A DNA stretch of 64,000 bases, taken from the NCBI RefSeq assembly GCF_002953715.1, contig NZ_CP025016.1, positions 124,001 to 188,000 of the forward strand, read 5' to 3'. Positions 9,412 to 17,902 of the stretch are shown here, in pieces. A program made the translations under genes and the position numbers. Numbering within the stretch: position 1 is the stretch's first letter; the number at the start of each line of letters is the position of its first letter. Origin of the DNA: Rhizobium leguminosarum (lineage in GTDB: Bacteria > Pseudomonadota > Alphaproteobacteria > Rhizobiales > Rhizobiaceae). The notes beneath the pieces are model-generated. The model searched no databases. It saw nothing but the letters and a program-made list of their open reading frames with translations, and was not told the DNA's origin.

Positions 9412-9450
9412 GGAGCGCTGTGCGTCCATTGGGACGCACAGAGGACGCTC
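9412..9450. repeat. Short palindromic repeat with 10-bp inner stem
   Basis: Inner stem CTGTGCGTCC/GGACGCACAG (9418-9427 and 9432-9441) with a four-base loop, inside outer arms GAGCG/CGCTC. Same family as 2181-2220 and 9022-9050. It lies between the small ORF and the exporter gene and could modulate readthrough, though no T run follows. Confidence 0.6.
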
Positions 9451-9516
9451 TGATTGTTTGAAACTAAGCCCGATCTCGTTTTGTTTCCGGGGGGCTCCTA
9501 TTGTTTCGGGTGGGCC

Positions 9517-11661
9517 ATGAGTGGTTTTCTGCATACCAACCTGCACTGTCTTGCACTGGTCGCGCGTCATCACGGCGTCGATCTTGCTCCTGAACGATTG
9601 CAGCACGATTATGCCGTCGGCAACGATCCTGTTGCCTTGCGGCAGCTGCTGCGCATGGCCAAGGATGCCGGCCTCAGGGCAAAGCATCTGACGCTCGACT
9701 GGCGATCCCTGTTCCAACTTGGCGAGGCATTCCCGGCGCTCGCTGAGCTGACGAACGGCAACTGGGTGGTCATCGCCGGCGCTGTCGGGAGCGGGGAGGA
9801 TGAGAGAATCCGCGTTCTCGACCCGCTGGCATCACGCGCCGAAGTGATGATGCTCAGCGAAGAGCAGTTCGCCAAGGCCTGGCTCGGATCGGTGATCCTG
9901 GTGAAGCGCAACTATCGCATGTCCGATGAGGACCGGCCCTTCGGCTTCCGCTGGTTCGTCCCCGAGATCATCAAGCAGCGCAGCTTCTTCCGCGATGTCG
10001 CGCTCGCCGCCTTCGTGCTCTACGGGCTGGGGCTGACGACGCCGATCTTCTTTCAGCTCGTCATCGACAAGGTGCTGGTGCATCAGAGCTATGCGACGCT
10101 GACGGTTCTCACGGCGGGCATTGCGATCGCGCTCGTCTTCGACGCGACCTTTACTTTCCTGCGCCGCTATTTGCTGCTCTATGCGACGAACAGGATCGAC
10201 ATCCGCGTCGCGACCCGCACCTTCGGCCATCTGCTCAACCTGCCGATCGCGCTCTTCGAACAGGCCTCGGCCGGCGTTCTCGTCAAGCATATGCAGCAGA
10301 CGGGGCGTATCCGCGAATTCCTGACCGGCCGGCTGTTCCTCACACTCTTGGATGGCGTTTCGCTCCTGGTCTTCGTGCCGATTCTGCTTCTCTACAGCGT
10401 CAAGCTGACGCTTGTCGTGCTCGGTTTCGCAGCCCTCGTCGGGCTCGTGGTGATGATGCTCGTCGGGCCGTTCCAGCGCCGGTTGCAGGCGCTCTACCAG
10501 GCCGAAGGCGACCGGCAGGCATTGCTGGTGGAAACCGTGCACGGCATGCGGACCGTCAAATCGCTGGCGCTGGAGCCGCGCCAGCGCAAGGTGTGGGACG
10601 ATTATTCGGCCCAGTCGATCTCCGTGCGTTTCCGGGTCGACAAGATCTCGACCATCGCCCAGGCGATGACCGGACTGCTGGAGAAGCTGATGAGCGTCGC
10701 GATCATCGGCCTCGGCGCGCTCGATGTCTTCAGCGGCGCGATGACGATCGGCGCGCTGGTCGCCTTCAACATGCTCGCCGGCCGGGTCTCGGGACCACTG
10801 GTGCAGATCGTCACCATGGTGCACGAATATCAGGAAGTCGCGCTCTCCGTGCGCATGCTCGGCGAGATCATGAACCAGCGGCCGGAGCAGGCGGGCCGCG
10901 GGCGAGGTGTTCGGCCGCATCTGCAAGGCCGCATCGAATTCGACAGGGTCAGCTTCCGCTACGGCCCGGATAGCGCGCCGGCGCTCGACAATGTCTCCTT
11001 CGCCATTCCGGCGGGCTGCCTCTTCGGCGTGGTCGGCAAGAGCGGCTCGGGCAAGACGACGATCACAAGGCTCATCCAGGGGCTCTATCAGAGCCAGGAA
11101 GGCCTCGTGCGCATGGATGGCTATGACAGCCGCGAGATCGACCTCGTGCATCTGAGAACGAGCATCGGCGTCGTGCTGCAGGATAGTTTCCTGTTTCGCG
11201 GCTCGGTGCGCGAGAATATTGCCGCCGCCAAGCCCGATGCCAGCATCGAGGAGATCATGGAAGTCGCCCGCATCGCCGGCGCCGAGGAGTTCATCGAGCG
11301 CCTGCCGCGCGGCTTTGACACGATGCTGGAGGAAAACGCCTCCAACCTGTCAGGCGGCCAGAAGCAGCGGCTTGCCATTGCCCGCGCGCTTATCACCGAT
11401 CCGAAGCTGTTGATCTTCGACGAGGCGACGAGCGCGCTCGACCCCGACAGTGAGGCGATCATCCGCGAGAATCTGAGCCGTATCGCCGCCGGCCGCACCG
11501 TCATCATCGTCTCGCACCGGCTTTCGACGCTCGTCGATGCCGATGCCATTCTCGTCATCGACCGTGGCAAGGTCGCCGATATCGGCCGGCACGATCAGCT
11601 TGTATCGCGCTGCATGACCTATCGCCACCTGTGGTCCCAGCAGATGAGGCAGGTCGCATGA
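9517..11661 (+). CDS. Type I secretion ABC transporter (HlyB-like permease/ATPase)
   Basis: 714 aa, close to HlyB length. Residues 1-130 are a C39-like domain. Aligned by eye with C39 peptidases, the position of the catalytic Cys is occupied by Thr (HTNLHCLALVARHHG), so this is a non-cleaving HlyB-type domain. A six-helix membrane domain follows (from ALAAFVLYGLGLTTPIFFQL), then an ATPase with Walker A GKSGSGKTT, signature LSGGQKQR, Walker B LLIFDEATSALD and H-loop SHRLST. The first ATG with a family-like N terminus is at 9517; upstream TTG codons (9454, 9484) are possible but less natural. Its stop overlaps the HlyD gene by four bases. Expected substrates are the nearby DUF4082 proteins. Confidence 0.93.
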   Translation: MSGFLHTNLHCLALVARHHGVDLAPERLQHDYAVGNDPVALRQLLRMAKDAGLRAKHLTLDWRSLFQLGEAFPALAELTNGNWVVIAGAVGSGEDERIRVLDPLASRAEVMMLSEEQFAKAWLGSVILVKRNYRMSDEDRPFGFRWFVPEIIKQRSFFRDVALAAFVLYGLGLTTPIFFQLVIDKVLVHQSYATLTVLTAGIAIALVFDATFTFLRRYLLLYATNRIDIRVATRTFGHLLNLPIALFEQASAGVLVKHMQQTGRIREFLTGRLFLTLLDGVSLLVFVPILLLYSVKLTLVVLGFAALVGLVVMMLVGPFQRRLQALYQAEGDRQALLVETVHGMRTVKSLALEPRQRKVWDDYSAQSISVRFRVDKISTIAQAMTGLLEKLMSVAIIGLGALDVFSGAMTIGALVAFNMLAGRVSGPLVQIVTMVHEYQEVALSVRMLGEIMNQRPEQAGRGRGVRPHLQGRIEFDRVSFRYGPDSAPALDNVSFAIPAGCLFGVVGKSGSGKTTITRLIQGLYQSQEGLVRMDGYDSREIDLVHLRTSIGVVLQDSFLFRGSVRENIAAAKPDASIEEIMEVARIAGAEEFIERLPRGFDTMLEENASNLSGGQKQRLAIARALITDPKLLIFDEATSALDPDSEAIIRENLSRIAAGRTVIIVSHRLSTLVDADAILVIDRGKVADIGRHDQLVSRCMTYRHLWSQQMRQVA

Positions 11662-13091
11662 ACGCGCACACCAGAAAACCCAGCGAGAACCTGCCGGTCC
11701 CTTCAGGCAATGGCCGCCCTTCAGACAAGGCGCCCTCGGGCAAGGGAAGGGAACTGACCGCCCGCCCGCCGCTGCCGCCGGCAATTGCGGAATTCCAATC
11801 CGATGCCGTCGAGCTCGAGGAACGTGCGCCGCCCAGAGTTGCGCGCATGACGCTCTATTGCGTAACCGCGCTGATTGCTTCGGCGATCATCTGGGCCTCG
11901 GTCTCGTCGATCGACGAGGTGGTGATCGCGCCTGGCAAGCTCGTCACCACCCAGCCGACCATCGTCGTCCAGCCGCTCGAAACCTCGATCATCCGCACGA
12001 TCGAGGTGAAGGCCGGCGAAGTGGTGCATGCGGGCCAGACGCTCGCGACCCTCGACGCCACTTTCAGCCAGGCCGATGTCGACCAGCAGCAGGCGAAGTT
12101 CTCCGCGCTCGACGCCCAGGTGAGGCGCATCGAGGCCGAGCTTGCCGGCGACGATTACACGGCGGGAGATACGCCCGACCAGATGCTGCAAGCGCAGCTC
12201 TTCGGCCAGCGACGGGCCTTCTACATGGCGCAGCTGCAGAATTTCGAGCAGCAGATAGCCGGCCAGTCGGCCGCTCTTGCGGCGAGCAAGAACCAGGAGG
12301 CTGTGCTCAACGACAGGCGCGATGGGCTCTCGCAGATCGAGGCGGCGCGGGAGCGGCTCTATAATAAGCAGAGCGGCTCGCTGATCACGCTGCTCGGCTC
12401 GCGCGACGCCCGCCTCGACGTCGAGTCCGATCTGACGGCCGTTCGCGGCCGGGCCGACGAGGCCGCACACGCCTATGCCAAGCTGACGGCCGACCGGCAG
12501 GCCTTCATCGAGGATTTCCGGCGGGCGGCGATGGAGCAACTGGTGGAGCTGCGCGGCCAGCGTGACATGGCGGACGAGGAACTGAAGAAGATGGCACTGC
12601 GCCGCAACATGGTCGTGCTGACGGCGCCGGCCGATTCCGTCGTGCTCGACCTGGCGCAGCGCTCGGTCGGTTCGGTGGTGCGGGAGGCCGAGCCGGTGGT
12701 CACACTCGTGCCCATTAACGTGCCGCTGGAGGCGGAAGTCTCGATCAACACGCGCGATATCGGCCGGGTGGCCGTCGGCAAGGAAGCCCGTATCAAGCTC
12801 GATGCCTATCCGTTCCAGAAATACGGAACCGCAACAGGCGAGGTGAGGACCATCAGCCAGGACACCTTCCTCACGGGCCAGCAGGAGGCCGCCACCAACC
12901 AGCCGGCCGCCCCTTTCTTCAAGGCGCGGATCCTGCTTGCCGATACCCGGCTGAATGCCACAGATGTGCCGGTGCGGCTGCTTCCCGGCATGACTGTGAC
13001 CACGGAAATCAAGGTCGGCAACCGTACGGTGATCTCCTATTTCCTGTATCCGCTGCTGCGTGGCCTCGACAACGCAATACGCGAACCGTAG
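11658..13091 (+). CDS. HlyD-family periplasmic adaptor of type I secretion system
   Basis: 477 aa. A Pro-rich cytoplasmic N terminus of about 60 residues precedes one membrane span (CVTALIASAIIWASVSSI). Next come a lipoyl-like half motif (GEVVHAGQTLATLDATFSQADVDQ), a long coiled coil rich in Gln, Ala and Glu, and the beta-barrel domain with MTVTTEIKVGNRTVISYFL near the end, the usual C terminus of this family. It bridges the inner-membrane ABC exporter and an outer-membrane TolC-type channel, which is not in this window. The start codon overlaps the exporter stop (ATGA), showing translational coupling. Confidence 0.93.
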   Translation: MNAHTRKPSENLPVPSGNGRPSDKAPSGKGRELTARPPLPPAIAEFQSDAVELEERAPPRVARMTLYCVTALIASAIIWASVSSIDEVVIAPGKLVTTQPTIVVQPLETSIIRTIEVKAGEVVHAGQTLATLDATFSQADVDQQQAKFSALDAQVRRIEAELAGDDYTAGDTPDQMLQAQLFGQRRAFYMAQLQNFEQQIAGQSAALAASKNQEAVLNDRRDGLSQIEAARERLYNKQSGSLITLLGSRDARLDVESDLTAVRGRADEAAHAYAKLTADRQAFIEDFRRAAMEQLVELRGQRDMADEELKKMALRRNMVVLTAPADSVVLDLAQRSVGSVVREAEPVVTLVPINVPLEAEVSINTRDIGRVAVGKEARIKLDAYPFQKYGTATGEVRTISQDTFLTGQQEAATNQPAAPFFKARILLADTRLNATDVPVRLLPGMTVTTEIKVGNRTVISYFLYPLLRGLDNAIREP

Positions 13092-13248
13092 GACGTGACG
13101 GATCGGTTCGCCCCGAACGAGATTCGAGTGAGATTCAAGGTAGATATTTCGCGTCCCATAGCTGCGGCCTGTTCCACCCGCATGTTCGTGAAGTCGGATT
13201 TGCCCGGCTTTCGGCGTTAACTTCGATCGATTGGGAATGAGTGTCGCA

Positions 13249-14442
13249 ATGATTCACGACGTCTGCATTATAGGCGGCGGCATAGTTGGTCTTGCCACCG
13301 CCATGGCCGTTCTGGAAAAGCGTCCCGGTGCGAGTGTAGTTCTCCTTGAAAAGGAGCCTGGCTTGGCCGTCCATCAGACAGGGCACAACAGCGGCGTCAT
13401 CCACGCGGGAATCTACTATGCGCCGGGCAGCTTGAAAGCGCGCCTTTGTCGGGAGGGGGCCGATGCCATCAAGGCGTTCTGCAGGGAGAAGGGTGTACCC
13501 TATGAACAATGCGGAAAACTGGTGGTTGCCACCAACGAGCTCGAACACCGCCGCCTGAAGGACCTGGCCGAACGGGCAAAGATCAACAACATCGATATCG
13601 AATGGCTCGATCGGAATACGCTGAAACAACGGGAGCCCGTGGTCGAAGGTGTCGCGGCAATTTTCGTTCGGGCGACGGGTATCGTCGACTACAAGGCTGT
13701 GTGCGTCGCCATGGGCGCTCATCTGGCCGCGCAGGGCGTGGAAATCGAATTGAATACGCAGGTTTCCGCGATCCGCGAAACCTCGGATCTCGTGGAGATT
13801 TCAGCGGGTGAGCGCCAATGGCGGGCCAGACAGCTGATCGCCTGTGCCGGTCTGCAGTCCGACCGCATCGCCAAACTTGCGGGCCTCAAGATCAATCATC
13901 AGATCATACCGTTCAGGGGCGAATATTTCCGTCTGCCGCCGTCGCGGAATGGACTGGTCAGGCACCTGATCTATCCGGTGCCCGATCCGTCGCTTCCATT
14001 CCTTGGCATTCATGTCACCAAGATGATCGACGGCAGCCTTACCGTCGGACCCAATGCGGTTCTGGGAATGGCGCGCGAGGGGTATCCGAAATTCAGCATA
14101 AACATCCGGGATCTCAGCGAGTGTCTCTCGTTTCCGGGCCTATGGCGGCTTCTCTGGAAAAACGCAGGCGCCTCCGTGCACGAATTCCGGGACTCGCTGT
14201 GGCGGAAAAACTATCTGGAAGCGTGCCGCAAATACTGCCCATCGCTGACACTCGAAGACCTTCAGCCGATGGAAGCGGGCATCCGGGCTCAGGCGGTGAT
14301 GCGGGACGGGCGCCTGGAGCATGATTTCCTGTTCCTAAAGACGGGTCGCATGCTGCACGTCTGCAATGCGCCGTCGCCAGCAGCCACATCGTCGATCCCG
14401 ATCGGCCGGGATATCGCCGACAGGTGCTTTTCCGCCGGCTGA
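13249..14442 (+). CDS. lhgO: L-2-hydroxyglutarate oxidase / dehydrogenase (FAD-dependent)
   Basis: 397 aa, typical for LhgO. It oxidises L-2-hydroxyglutarate to 2-oxoglutarate. The N-terminal FAD-binding motif is IIGGGIVGLATA, followed by family blocks HQTGHNSGVIHAGIYY, PFRGEYFRLPP, LIYPVPDPSLPFLGIH and the C-terminal CNAPSPAATSSIPIG, all recognisable from Escherichia coli LhgO. Alternative in-frame starts exist at 13237 and 13231 (TTG); 13249 matches the family N terminus best. It stands alone, with 157 bases to the secretion operon and a 534-base gap after it, so its regulation is not evident. Confidence 0.93.
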   Translation: MIHDVCIIGGGIVGLATAMAVLEKRPGASVVLLEKEPGLAVHQTGHNSGVIHAGIYYAPGSLKARLCREGADAIKAFCREKGVPYEQCGKLVVATNELEHRRLKDLAERAKINNIDIEWLDRNTLKQREPVVEGVAAIFVRATGIVDYKAVCVAMGAHLAAQGVEIELNTQVSAIRETSDLVEISAGERQWRARQLIACAGLQSDRIAKLAGLKINHQIIPFRGEYFRLPPSRNGLVRHLIYPVPDPSLPFLGIHVTKMIDGSLTVGPNAVLGMAREGYPKFSINIRDLSECLSFPGLWRLLWKNAGASVHEFRDSLWRKNYLEACRKYCPSLTLEDLQPMEAGIRAQAVMRDGRLEHDFLFLKTGRMLHVCNAPSPAATSSIPIGRDIADRCFSAG

Positions 14443-14976
14443 AGAACCTTGACGGAAGCCGGATGACGTTCGAGACAAGATTTCTCGAAGTCGGAATGAA
14501 CGGTGCCGGTCGCCCCGGGCTGTGGAGTCAGCAGGAGGTCGAACTCATGCCAGGGCAGGACAGGCTGGCATAGCTTCGATGCGACCGGTTCCCGGTGGCA
14601 GCCTTTTTCGTTTCTTCATTGCCGCGGCCGGAAGACGGGCTGACGCCTGAGATCGATCGAGGCATCAACACGACAGCAGCACCGAAGTACCAAATCCATG
14701 CCTGTGCCGATCAACGACATCTTCGACGGTCTCGACCGAGCCGCTGAGCACCATGCCGCGAGTACGCTGGTCCGGTCCGATGGAGGCGATCCGCCAAGCC
14801 ATATGTCCTCGCCAGAAGGTTGTCAGTCCTGCTCGGTTGCCTGAGGGGCAGGGCCCTGCCTGTTGCCCGTTCCAATAGGCCGAGGCCTACACGGACCGCA
14901 ACTATTCGTGCTTCCTTCGGCCGACGACGTTCCTTACAATCTTGCCTGTCCTCCCCGCCCTGGAAATGAGGTTTTC
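14443..14976. other. Gap without a supportable gene
   Basis: 534 bases lie between lhgO and the adenine deaminase gene. Only short ORFs with unconvincing translations are present on both strands. No riboswitch, tRNA or strong terminator is recognised. A Shine-Dalgarno-like GAGG at 14968-14971 belongs to the downstream gene. The segment may contain eroded coding sequence. Confidence 0.5.
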
Positions 14977-16779
14977 ATGAGCACGCTTACCCGCTTCTCC
15001 GTTCAGCCGCTCTCGACCATGACCCGCCGTCTTGCCGATGTCGCCTCCGCTCGTCGCGAACCCGACCTGGTCATCCAGGGCGCGCGCGTCTTGTCCACCT
15101 ATTCGGAGCGCTTTCTCGACGGACGCGAAGTCTGGATTTCGGGGGGCCGCATTGCGGCCGTGAAGCCGGCCGGCAGCTACAGGAGCGGGAGCGCTAAACT
15201 CTACGACGCAAAGGGCGGCATCATCGCCCCCGGTCTGGTCGATCCGCATATCCATATCGAATCCTCGATGGTGACGGCCTGCGCCTATGCCGAAGCGGCG
15301 CTCCTCAACGGCACGACGACGATCTTCTGCGACAGCCACGAGATCGGCAACGTCATGGACGTCGCCGGCGTCGAGGCCATGCTCGAGGATGCACGGCAGG
15401 CGCCGCTGTCGATCTTCCTGACCGTGCCGAGCACCGTGCCGGCGACGACGCCGGATCTGGAAACAGCCGGCGGCGACCTGACGCCGGACAAGATCGCCGC
15501 CCTGTTCGACAAGTGGCCGGAAGCCGTGGCTCTCGGTGAGAAGATGGATTTCGTCCCCGTTGCGATGGGTGACGAGCGCAGCCATGCGATCCTGGCTGCA
15601 GCCCTCGAGCGCGGCAGGCCGGTGTCGGGCCATGTCTACGGACGAGAGTTCGTTGCCGCCTATGCGGCATCCGGCGTCACCGACACGCATGAAGCCATCG
15701 ACCGCGACATCGCGGACGACCTGCTGGAAGCCGGCGTGTGGATCTTCCTGCGCGGCGGCCCGCCGACGACACCCTGGCATTCGCTGCCGCAGGCGATCAA
15801 GACGATCACCGAGCTCGGCGCTTCCCACAAGCGCGTCGCCGTCTGCACCGACGATCGTGATGCGGAAGATCTGCTCGCTTTCGGCCTGGACTGGGTAACT
15901 CGCGAAGCGGTGAAATACGGCATGAGGCCGGAAGAGGCCTGGGCGATGGGTTCGCTGCACGGCGCGACGCGGTTCGGCATGGAAGGCGAAATCGGCGGTC
16001 TGGGAGGCGGGCGCCGCGCCGACCTGGTGCTTCTCAGCGACGACCTTACGCCGGTCAGCACCTGGTATGGTGGCGAGCTCGTCGTCGACGGCAAGAAGAT
16101 CACGCCGATCCTCGACGAGGCCCTGTCGAAACCGTACCGCTATCCGGATGCCGCCTACCACACGGTCAAGCTGCCAAAAAATCTCAGGCTGACACCGGAA
16201 CTACCGACGGAGACGGTCGTCGCTCATACGATCAAGACGGAGCTGCCTGGCATTACCCTCGGCCATGTCACCGTCACGCTGGAACCGGCCAATGACTGGC
16301 AGGCGCATTTCGACAAGCACGACCTCTGCTTCGTGACGGTGGTGGAGCGTCACGGCAAGTCTGCCGGCAATGTCGCCCACGGACTGCTCAACGGCTTCGG
16401 GCTCAGACACGGCGCGGTCGCATCCTCGGTCGGCCACGACAGCCACAACATCATCGTCGCCGGCACCAATGCAGCGGACATGCAGGTGGCGCTCGACGCG
16501 ATCGAAGAAAAGCAGGGTGGCGTCTGTGTCGTGATGGACGGCAAGGTGACGGCCATGGTGCCGCTGCCGATCGCCGGGCTTTTGTCCGACAAGCGCGTGC
16601 ACCACGTCGCGGACGAGGTAAAGGCCTTGAAGCTCGAATGGGAAAAGGCAGGCTGCACCATCGCCTATATGGGCTTCAACCTCATCCCGCTGTCGGTCAT
16701 CCCGGAAATCCGGATAACCGATAAGGGTCTGGTGCTGGTGCCGGAAATGGTGATCTCGCCGCTCTTCGAAAAGGCCTGA
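14977..16779 (+). CDS. ade: Adenine deaminase
   Basis: 600 aa, the usual size of COG1001 adenine deaminases. It converts adenine to hypoxanthine and ammonia in purine salvage. The amidohydrolase metal motif DPHIHIESSM is at about residue 86, followed by the family blocks FCDSHEIGNVMD, GHVYGREFVAAYAASGVTDTHEA and the late DSHNIIVAGTN. The start at 14977 has GAGG five bases upstream; an earlier in-frame start at 14863 gives an N terminus not typical of the family. It is monocistronic as far as visible, since the next gene is on the other strand. Confidence 0.92.
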   Translation: MSTLTRFSVQPLSTMTRRLADVASARREPDLVIQGARVLSTYSERFLDGREVWISGGRIAAVKPAGSYRSGSAKLYDAKGGIIAPGLVDPHIHIESSMVTACAYAEAALLNGTTTIFCDSHEIGNVMDVAGVEAMLEDARQAPLSIFLTVPSTVPATTPDLETAGGDLTPDKIAALFDKWPEAVALGEKMDFVPVAMGDERSHAILAAALERGRPVSGHVYGREFVAAYAASGVTDTHEAIDRDIADDLLEAGVWIFLRGGPPTTPWHSLPQAIKTITELGASHKRVAVCTDDRDAEDLLAFGLDWVTREAVKYGMRPEEAWAMGSLHGATRFGMEGEIGGLGGGRRADLVLLSDDLTPVSTWYGGELVVDGKKITPILDEALSKPYRYPDAAYHTVKLPKNLRLTPELPTETVVAHTIKTELPGITLGHVTVTLEPANDWQAHFDKHDLCFVTVVERHGKSAGNVAHGLLNGFGLRHGAVASSVGHDSHNIIVAGTNAADMQVALDAIEEKQGGVCVVMDGKVTAMVPLPIAGLLSDKRVHHVADEVKALKLEWEKAGCTIAYMGFNLIPLSVIPEIRITDKGLVLVPEMVISPLFEKA

Positions 16780-16873
16780 ACGCTGGCAATCCGATGGTGA
16801 AAGAGGTGCCGATCCTTCGCTGCGACGGGGCAAGAAAACCTAACTCGTCGCGAGCGAACCGCCATTAGTGACG

Positions 16874-17131
16874 TTACGTATCGAGTGCACGTTGTTTGGC
16901 AGTCGAGATCAACTCCTTGAAGTGCGCAGCAATCCTGCCTTCGCGGCTAGCGTCCTCCGCTTCCCAACCGAACTTCCACGCGTCGTGGCGCGCAAGCCAA
17001 TCCCCGAGGGCACTGGTATCACCAGTCGGCATCCTATCGGCGGCGAGGTATGGGTTTTCGTGAGCCTTCAGGCCGAGCACGCGCGCCCTTGAGCCTGCTT
17101 CCTGTAAATCGATCAGCTCTTCAATCGTCAT
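16874..17131 (-). CDS. Small CrpP/ribosome-modulation-factor-like protein
   Basis: 85 aa. The pattern EAG-x-x-A-x-x-x-G followed by ENPY, a spacer and then DAWKFGWEAE resembles the CrpP-like and RMF-like small proteins, whose hallmark is G...NPY...W..GW. Such proteins are common and mostly uncharacterised in rhizobia. The ATG at 17131 follows GGGGGATC and gives a clean N terminus (MTIEELIDLQ); the upstream in-frame extension is Arg-rich and unlikely. The family call is by eye and moderately sure. No function should be assumed. Confidence 0.6.
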   Translation of the reverse strand: MTIEELIDLQEAGSRARVLGLKAHENPYLAADRMPTGDTSALGDWLARHDAWKFGWEAEDASREGRIAAHFKELISTAKQRALDT

Positions 17132-17565
17132 GCGCGATCCCCCACGATGTCGACGACGGTAGCATCGCAGGCCGCGCATGCAAGAGAATGCTAATTAATG
17201 GGTTAATTTGGGACAGTTTCGAGTGGAAAGCGACTCTGGTCGGCGACATGTATACCCGGCTCGTCCATCACCGCGCCCGTATCGCTACCACATCCCAACT
17301 CGGCGAGGCTTTGGCCTACATCGCCTCGGCTTCACTTCAGTGACGCGGACACGAACCCCGTCGATCCGATGGCTTTCATCTCTGCGGCTTAAAAAAGAGA
17401 CCATTTCGCGCAAAAAAGAAACAGCCCATGCGTCTGTCGCATAGCTGAGGTGAGAGATTGTCGCTGTTTTAAACCGATTGAACCGCCTATATTCCAATCA
17501 TCGAAACGACGCCGGAGCCAAGCAAGGTTGCTGACGTCAGACAGCCCTCAGGAAAGGGGATTATC
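17132..17565. other. Gap with a possible transposase remnant
   Basis: No intact gene. A short plus-strand frame ending at 17343 reads ATTSQLGEALAYIASAS, which recalls the LGEALAYI segment of IS66-type transposases, but the flanking residues do not support it well. An A-rich stretch (17391-17425) and a TATATT hexamer (17488-17493) lie before the DUF1127 gene. No matching -35 hexamer was found at standard spacing. Confidence 0.3.
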
Positions 17566-17712
17566 ATGAACGTAGCACGCTCTTTCAACAACTGGCGCAA
17601 GTTCCGTCAGACCGTCACCGAACTCGGCCGCATGTCCAGCCGTGAACTGCAGGACCTCGGCATCGACCGCGCTGATATTCGCAGCGTTGCCCGCGCATCG
17701 ATCGCGCGCTAA
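17566..17712 (+). CDS. DUF1127 small basic protein
   Basis: 48 aa: it begins MNVARSFNNWRKFRQTV and contains the DUF1127 core RMSSRELQDLGIDRADI, ending ARASIAR. Short Arg-rich DUF1127 proteins are stress-linked in alphaproteobacteria; in Rhodobacter sphaeroides one of them (CcaF1) is encoded just upstream of the CcsR1-4 RNAs and binds RNA. The start follows a strong purine block, GGAAAGGGGA (17551-17560). A terminator lies 31 bases after the stop, and a CUCCUCCC-loop RNA array follows, exactly the family's known context. Confidence 0.92.
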   Translation: MNVARSFNNWRKFRQTVTELGRMSSRELQDLGIDRADIRSVARASIAR

Positions 17713-17743
17713 CCGCACAGCACTTGGTATTTAATACTGCTTG

Positions 17744-17771
17744 ACGCCCGCTCCTGACGCGGGCGTTTTTG
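17744..17771 (+). terminator. Rho-independent terminator after the DUF1127 gene
   Basis: Stem ACGCCCGC/GCGGGCGT (17744-17751 and 17759-17766) with a 7-base loop, followed by TTTTT. This separates the DUF1127 gene from the downstream RNA array, unless readthrough occurs. Confidence 0.85.
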
Positions 17772-17866
17772 CGTCGAACGCCATGACTGCGGTCGGTTGC
17801 GTCCTCGTTCGTATGGAAAGCTTTCCGGCTTGTATTTCTTGCATAGCTGCAGTGCAGCATAAGACA

Positions 17867-17894
17867 TTGGCACCATCTATGGTCGGTGTATGAT
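17867..17894 (+). promoter_or_regulatory. Vegetative-type promoter of the cuckoo RNA array
   Basis: TTGGCA (17867-17872), a 16-base spacer, and TATGAT (17889-17894). Transcription would begin near 17901, one or two bases before the first hairpin at 17903. The tight fit between promoter and RNA start supports independent transcription of the array. Confidence 0.6.
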
Positions 17895-17902
17895 GAGACC
17901 CA

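Noticed and set aside
9832..11151. 439-codon minus-strand frame inside the ABC exporter
   Set aside because: Exact antisense of canonical ATPase motifs; translation rich in His, Arg, Asp and Glu with no fold signature.
17188..17343. Possible IS66 transposase fragment
   Set aside because: Only LGEALAYI resembles the family; too short and without inverted repeats to call a mobile element.
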